Source: Clostridium sp. CAG:389 (GTDB lineage: Bacteria > Bacillota > Clostridia > TANB77 > CAG-508). Taken from it: a DNA stretch of 9,540 nt. Below, piece after piece: positions 6,740 through 9,540 of the stretch (the first letter of the stretch is position 1; each line of letters starts with the position of its first letter). The translations under genes and the position numbers were made by a program. The notes below the pieces were generated by a model. That model did not search any database, was not told the origin of the DNA, and worked only from the letters and a program-made list of their open reading frames with translations. The stretch spans positions 1 to 9,540 of the forward strand of contig FR901944.1 of the NCBI GenBank assembly GCA_000438255.1, given 5' to 3'.

Positions 6740-7063
6740 CTACTCATCTATTTTTTTACCAAATATAGATTTTGCAATATTACCAACAACTGGTAATTCT
6801 GGATCTTCATCTTTATTTGCTTTAACTATTCCAATAATAATTAAAACTATATAAAGACCATAAATAAATGTTTTAAAAAATGGTATATAAATAGGTATAA
6901 GTTTATATGCTGCTAAGATAACCATATATGCAATTCCTATAACAATTGCTTGTGCAGCATGAATTTTTGTATTTTTTGTATTATCCTTAAATCCAAATAA
7001 TACAATTAAACCTCCTACCCAAGTAAATACATAAGCTAAAATTGCTTTGCCTTTTTCTGTCAT
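6740..7063 (-). CDS. Small three-helix membrane protein, DUF4870/Tic20-like
   Basis: A 107-residue membrane protein with hydrophobic segments at about 8-24, 38-53 and 62-81. Between the first two lies a polar turn carrying KDNTKNTKIHAAQAI, and after the third comes KANKDEDPELPVVGNIAK. Both resemble the DUF4870/Tic20-like family, where an H-x-x-Q segment and a P-x-(V/I)-G-x-(I/L)-A ending recur. The biochemical function of these bacterial proteins is not established. A perfect AAAGGAGGTG ribosome binding site precedes the ATG (7061-7063), and the gene heads the unit read from promoter 7114-7142, followed by the Big_2 surface protein 19 bases on. The tight linkage with a secreted, wall-anchored protein suggests an envelope role, but this is inference. 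Reading on the plus strand, the neighbour is the divergent XRE regulator. Confidence 0.8.
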   Translation of the reverse strand: MTEKGKAILAYVFTWVGGLIVLFGFKDNTKNTKIHAAQAIVIGIAYMVILAAYKLIPIYIPFFKTFIYGLYIVLIIIGIVKANKDEDPELPVVGNIAKSIFGKKIDE

Positions 7064-7113
7064 TATGATTCACCTCCTTTTCAATTTTTTATTATTTGTC
7101 ACATTTTAAGTTT

Positions 7114-7142
7114 AATATACCATTTATGTTGAAAATTGTAAA
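7114..7142 (-). promoter_or_regulatory. Strong promoter of the DUF4870/Big_2(/ZIP) unit
   Basis: Minus-strand TTTACA (7137-7142) and TATATT (7114-7119) are separated by 17 bases, with TG one base before the -10 (extended -10). Each hexamer is a 5/6 match to consensus. The start of transcription should lie near 7107, about 45 bases before the first ATG. The inverted repeat at 7171-7220 lies just upstream of the -35. Confidence 0.8.
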
Positions 7143-7170
7143 TAGTTTTTGATAGTTTACTTATATTTTT

Positions 7171-7220
7171 TCTAACAATACTTATACTATTTTATAAGTA
7201 TTGTTGTAGAAATTGTTAGA
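7171..7220. promoter_or_regulatory. Inverted-repeat cluster, candidate operator between divergent genes
   Basis: ACAATACTTATA (7175-7186) and its exact complement TATAAGTATTGT (7193-7204) are separated by 6 bases. The outer flank TCTAACAAT (7171-7179) recurs inverted as ATTGTTAGA (7212-7220), giving a third related half-site. The cluster sits between the two divergent transcription units, upstream of the minus-strand promoter and beside a possible plus-strand promoter. Neither side has a U tract, so it is not a terminator. The natural candidate ligand is the adjacent XRE regulator; this is inferred from position only. Confidence 0.6.
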
Positions 7221-7241
7221 AAACATTATATTTTTTATAAG
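7213..7241 (+). promoter_or_regulatory. Possible upstream promoter of the XRE regulator
   Basis: TTGTTA (7213-7218) and TATAAG (7236-7241) are 17 bases apart. The -35 lies inside the ATTGTTAGA half-site, so binding there would block it. This is a weaker candidate than the promoter at 7272-7299. Confidence 0.3.
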
Positions 7242-7271
7242 TTTACTATTAAAAAGTATAAGGCTACTTTG

Positions 7272-7299
7272 TTTACATTTAGATTTTTTATTTTATAAT
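7272..7299 (+). promoter_or_regulatory. Promoter of the XRE regulator
   Basis: TTTACA (7272-7277) and a perfect TATAAT (7294-7299) are 16 bases apart. Transcription would start near 7306, only a few bases before the GGAGG ribosome binding site, giving a very short leader. Confidence 0.65.
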
Positions 7300-7320
7300 T
7301 GTAATAATTGGAGGTATACT

Positions 7321-7671
7321 ATGGAAAAATCTGAAGAAGATAAAAGAAGATCAGACATTGCAAAAAGTCTTGGAAAAAATTTATTAAAATTTAGAAAAGA
7401 AAATGGACTTACAAGGGAAGAATTAGCTGAAAAAAGTAACTTATCTGCCAATTATATCTACGGTTTAGAAAATGGAACTTATTTACCCGGTTGTATTGCA
7501 CTAATAGATTTATCAAATGCTTTAAATATAAATATTTCTCAATTATTAGATAACTATATAAATAATAATAGAAAAAATATTATAGATCAACTATCTCTTG
7601 AAATAAGCAAATTATCAGATAGAGATGTTCAACTAATATTAAATATTTTAAATTTTTTAAATAAAAAATAG
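7321..7671 (+). CDS. XRE-family helix-turn-helix transcriptional regulator
   Basis: Predicted DNA-binding regulator of 116 residues. The N-terminus (1-16) is charged, the Cro/C1-type HTH domain spans about 18-76 (TREELAEKSNLSANYIYGLE contains helices two and three, followed by the typical NALNINISQLL end), and a short helical C-terminus (about 84-116) ends in VQLILNILNFLNKK and may serve dimerisation. No ligand-binding or peptidase domain is present. The ATG at 7321 has GGAGG (7310-7314) at 6-base spacing. An upstream extension of the frame starts at a TTG with no ribosome binding site and was not used. It is the only plus-strand gene in the window and is divergent from the DUF4870/Big_2 unit, with an inverted-repeat cluster between. 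Control of that unit, of itself, or of both is likely but unproven. The closest family relatives include the SinR/SlrR-like and phage-type repressors. Confidence 0.9.
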   Translation: MEKSEEDKRRSDIAKSLGKNLLKFRKENGLTREELAEKSNLSANYIYGLENGTYLPGCIALIDLSNALNINISQLLDNYINNNRKNIIDQLSLEISKLSDRDVQLILNILNFLNKK

Positions 7672-7716
7672 CCAATACATTTTGTACATCATTATACAAA
7701 ATATATTAGCTATTTT
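7665..7716. terminator. Bidirectional terminator between the regulator and prfA
   Basis: Positions 7665-7686 pair with 7695-7716 (22 bp) around an 8-base loop. The two non-matching positions (7673/7708 and 7678/7703) are C-A in plus-strand RNA but G-U wobbles in minus-strand RNA. A T-rich run follows on each strand. The stem starts inside the stop codon region of the regulator and ends 4 bases before the prfA stop codon, so it serves both convergent genes. Confidence 0.85.
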
Positions 7717-7719
7717 ATT

Positions 7720-8781
7720 TTATTCTTCTTCCCCTTTTAGTCTTTCAGCTCTATCTGCTGCAATTAAATTATCAACCATCTCATCTATATCACCATTTAA
7801 GAAATTCTCCATTTGATAAATGCTCATACCAATTCTATGGTCTGTAATTCTACCTTGTGGGTAATTATAAGTTCTAATTTTTTCACTTCTATCACCAGAA
7901 CCAACTTGTGATTTTCTAGCATTTGAAATTTCACTATCTTGTTTTTGTTTTTCCATTTCATACAATTTAGTTCTAAGCATTCTCATAGCATTATCTCTAT
8001 TTTGGAATTGAGATCTCTCTGTTTGACATTCTACAACAATACCTGTTGGTTCATGTATAAGTCTTACAGCTGATGATGTTTTATTAATATGTTGTCCACC
8101 AGCACCAGAAGAACGGAAAACTTCCATTTTAATATCTGCTGGATTTATTTCTATCTCAACATCTTCTACAACTGGAAGTACCGCAACAGTTGCAGTTGAT
8201 GTATGAATTCTACCACTACTTTCTGTATCTGGAACTCTTTGAACTCTGTGTACACCACTCTCAAATTTTAATCTACTATATACACCTTTTCCAGTAACCA
8301 TAAATGTTATTTCTTTATAACCACCAAGTCCTGTTTCATTTTCATTTAAAACTTCCATTTTCCAATGTTTTCTTTCAGCATACATTGTATACATTCTAAA
8401 TAATGTTCCAGCAAATAATGCTGCTTCTTCTCCACCAGCACCAGCTCTTATTTCACAAATAATATTTTTATCATCATCTGGATCTTTTGGAATTAATAGG
8501 AATTTTAGCTCTTCTTCTAATTTAGGTAATTTTTCTTTATTATCATAATATTCCATTTCAGCTAATTCTTTTAGTTCTTTATCTTCCATCATTTCTTTTG
8601 CTTCATCCATTGCTTGTTTTGCTTGTTTATATTCTCTAAATTTTAAAACTATATCTTCTATACTTGCATGCTCTTTCATCAATTTTTGCCATTCTGATTG
8701 ATTTGATATTACTTCTGGGTCACTTATCATTTTTGTTAATTCTTCATATCTTTTTTCTACTGCTTCTAATTTTTCAAACAT
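7720..8781 (-). CDS. prfA: Peptide chain release factor 1 (RF1)
   Basis: Recognises UAA and UAG in the ribosomal A site and triggers hydrolysis of the finished peptide. The 353-residue length is normal. A helical N-terminal domain (about 1-105) is followed by the codon-recognition domain with the RF1 signature P-x-T, here PDT (184-186), within HRVQRVPDTESSGRIHTS. The catalytic GGQ (228-230) follows in SSGAGGQHINKTSSAVR; its glutamine is the site normally methylated by PrmC. The P-x-T, rather than the SPF of RF2, identifies RF1. The Asp in the middle varies among RF1 proteins and is not alarming. The start at 8779-8781 is chosen because AAAGGAG lies 7 bases upstream and the protein begins MFEKLE as in relatives. 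An in-frame ATG 14 codons further up would add a basic, non-conserved stretch. The gene has its own promoter (8869-8897); prmC is not adjacent on the side visible here. Confidence 0.97.
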   Translation of the reverse strand: MFEKLEAVEKRYEELTKMISDPEVISNQSEWQKLMKEHASIEDIVLKFREYKQAKQAMDEAKEMMEDKELKELAEMEYYDNKEKLPKLEEELKFLLIPKDPDDDKNIICEIRAGAGGEEAALFAGTLFRMYTMYAERKHWKMEVLNENETGLGGYKEITFMVTGKGVYSRLKFESGVHRVQRVPDTESSGRIHTSTATVAVLPVVEDVEIEINPADIKMEVFRSSGAGGQHINKTSSAVRLIHEPTGIVVECQTERSQFQNRDNAMRMLRTKLYEMEKQKQDSEISNARKSQVGSGDRSEKIRTYNYPQGRITDHRIGMSIYQMENFLNGDIDEMVDNLIAADRAERLKGEEE

Positions 8782-8788
8782 AAAAATT

Positions 8789-8843
8789 CTCCTTTCACTG
8801 CGCTTCGCTCCGTTCATCGTCATCCAAAATTTTTCAAATTTTG
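8789..8843 (-). promoter_or_regulatory. prfA leader with palindrome and G+C-rich block
   Basis: On the minus strand this leader has an 8-bp palindrome (8825-8832 with 8836-8843, 3-base loop), then GATGACGATGAACGGAGCG, then GAAGCG, then AAAGGAG before the prfA start. The middle is strikingly richer in G+C than its surroundings. A similar order of blocks precedes the coat operon at 1900-1951. It could be a copy of a dispersed repeat that supplies a ribosome binding site. Confidence 0.4.
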
Positions 8844-8868
8844 TCTTCCAATTTTATATCCTTTTGGT

Positions 8869-8897
8869 ATTATACTACAAAACTATGAATTTTACAA
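8869..8897 (-). promoter_or_regulatory. Promoter of prfA overlapping the preceding gene's stop
   Basis: Minus-strand TTGTAA (8892-8897) and a perfect TATAAT (8869-8874) are separated by 17 bases. The -35 hexamer covers the stop codon of the upstream ATPase gene. Transcription should start near 8862, giving a leader of about 80 bases that contains the palindrome. Confidence 0.7.
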
Positions 8898-9540
8898 CTC
8901 TATATAATTATAATCAATATTTTTATTTTTTAAAATATTTTTTTCTCTATTGGTACAAGTAAAAATAATAATTTGTCTATCAGAAAACTTTGTATTTAAA
9001 TATTCCAAAATATTTTCCAATCTATCATCATCATAAAAAGCAAAAGCCTCATCTAAGAAAATAGGAACACTTTCATCCGAAAGTTCATTAATCATAGAAA
9101 GTCTTAATGATAAATATAATTGATCAATAGTTCCAATACTAAATCTATTAACAGGAACATAATCTCCATTTTCCAATGCAACAATTAGACCATCACTTTC
9201 ATTAAACATAACTTTATCATATTTACCATTTGTTATATTAGAAATATTATTAGATAAATTCTCTGTAAACTTAGGGGTTACTGAATTTTTCATTTTTTCA
9301 TACGCCTCATTTAAAACTTCTTTTGCCAAATTCATACTTATATTTAAATTTTGTAGAGTTGACATTTTATTATTATTGTTAACCAATTCTTCTTCTATTT
9401 TTGACAAATTATCTAATTGTGGTTCTATATTTTTTTTATCCAAATTCAAAGTATGTAATTCAATTTTTTTATTATTTAGATTTTTTTGATTTTTTTCAAT
9501 TTCAAAATTTATATTTTCTAAATTATTTAAATTAATAAAA
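8892..9540 (-). CDS. SbcC/YhaN-like coiled-coil ATPase, C-terminal part (partial)
   Basis: C-terminal fragment, about 215 residues visible, of an SMC/Rad50-type ATPase; the frame stays open to the window edge, so the N-terminal half with Walker A is outside. A first methionine-like position near 9449 is only an internal TTG leucine codon. The visible part begins with a Lys/Asn/Glu/Leu-rich coiled coil (upstream of about 9250), then the C-lobe: the signature region IGTIDQLYLSLRLSMI, Walker B with catalytic acid VPIFLDEAFAFYDDDRL, and a beta strand RQIIIFTCTNRE near the end. The GTIDQLYLSLR and FTC-x-RE patterns resemble YhaN, the large subunit partner of the YhaO nuclease, more than SbcC, and suggest a role in DNA end processing. 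A partner nuclease would lie beyond the right edge. No terminator follows; the prfA promoter overlaps its stop codon. Confidence 0.82.
   Translation of the reverse strand, partial: FINLNNLENINFEIEKNQKNLNNKKIELHTLNLDKKNIEPQLDNLSKIEEELVNNNNKMSTLQNLNISMNLAKEVLNEAYEKMKNSVTPKFTENLSNNISNITNGKYDKVMFNESDGLIVALENGDYVPVNRFSIGTIDQLYLSLRLSMINELSDESVPIFLDEAFAFYDDDRLENILEYLNTKFSDRQIIIFTCTNREKNILKNKNIDYNYIEL

Noticed and set aside
6721..6747. Upstream ATG adding nine residues to the Big_2 protein
   Set aside because: It has no ribosome binding site and puts charged residues before the signal peptide; the ATG at 6718-6720 has a good site.
5417..6796. Several plus-strand frames opposite the Big_2 gene and the end of the DUF4870-like gene
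   Set aside because: They mirror the Thr/Asn-rich codons of the real genes and have no start signals or recognisable domains.
7213..7320. Upstream extension of the XRE regulator frame
   Set aside because: It would start at TTG without a ribosome binding site and runs through the operator and promoter region.
8782..8823. Fourteen-residue N-terminal extension of RF1
   Set aside because: The extension is read through the ribosome binding site and the leader repeat, and RF1 proteins begin at the internal methionine.

Overview
The window looks like part of the chromosome of a low-G+C, spore-forming Firmicute, most likely an uncultured gut-type clostridium. The evidence is very AT-rich DNA with A/T-ending codons, strong AGGAGG-type ribosome binding sites, sigma-A-type promoters, a CotF-like spore coat pair, a PcrA helicase with the Gram-positive type C-terminus, and a surface protein with a sortase-type tail. 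The exact genus cannot be read from the sequence.

Layout, left to right. Almost everything is on the minus strand. (1) 126-1244: a membrane-anchored M23 (LytM) peptidase with its own promoter and a terminator directly after its stop codon. (2) 1278-1426: a 149-bp, nearly perfect inverted repeat with a G+C-rich loop, probably a MITE-like element. (3) 1445-1893: two small spore coat (CotF-like) genes in one transcript. (4) 2073-4584: pcrA, with a consensus promoter and a large stem-loop behind it. (5) 4636-7142: a probable three-gene unit read from one strong promoter: a DUF4870/Tic20-like small membrane protein, a secreted Big_2 (Ig-like) surface protein ending in a non-canonical LPHAG sorting signal, and a GTG-initiated ZIP metal transporter. 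(6) 7171-7671: a divergent plus-strand XRE-family regulator. The intergenic region holds a 12-bp perfect inverted repeat plus a related half-site, a good candidate operator. (7) 7665-8897: prfA (release factor 1), sharing a bidirectional terminator with the regulator and read from a promoter that overlaps the end of the next gene. (8) 8892-9540: the C-terminal part of an SbcC/YhaN-like coiled-coil ATPase that runs off the window.

Functionally this is mostly housekeeping (translation termination, DNA repair helicase, metal uptake) plus envelope and spore functions. I found no defence system, CRISPR array, tRNA, rRNA, complete transposase or phage gene. The least explained parts are the 149-bp inverted repeat, the XRE/DUF4870/Big_2 module with its putative operator, and a leader sequence that occurs in similar form before prfA and before the spore coat genes. 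No stretch longer than about 300 bp lacks a gene. The largest gaps (1186-1444, 1894-2172, 7064-7320) are described under their features, and 1-125 contains nothing I can support.
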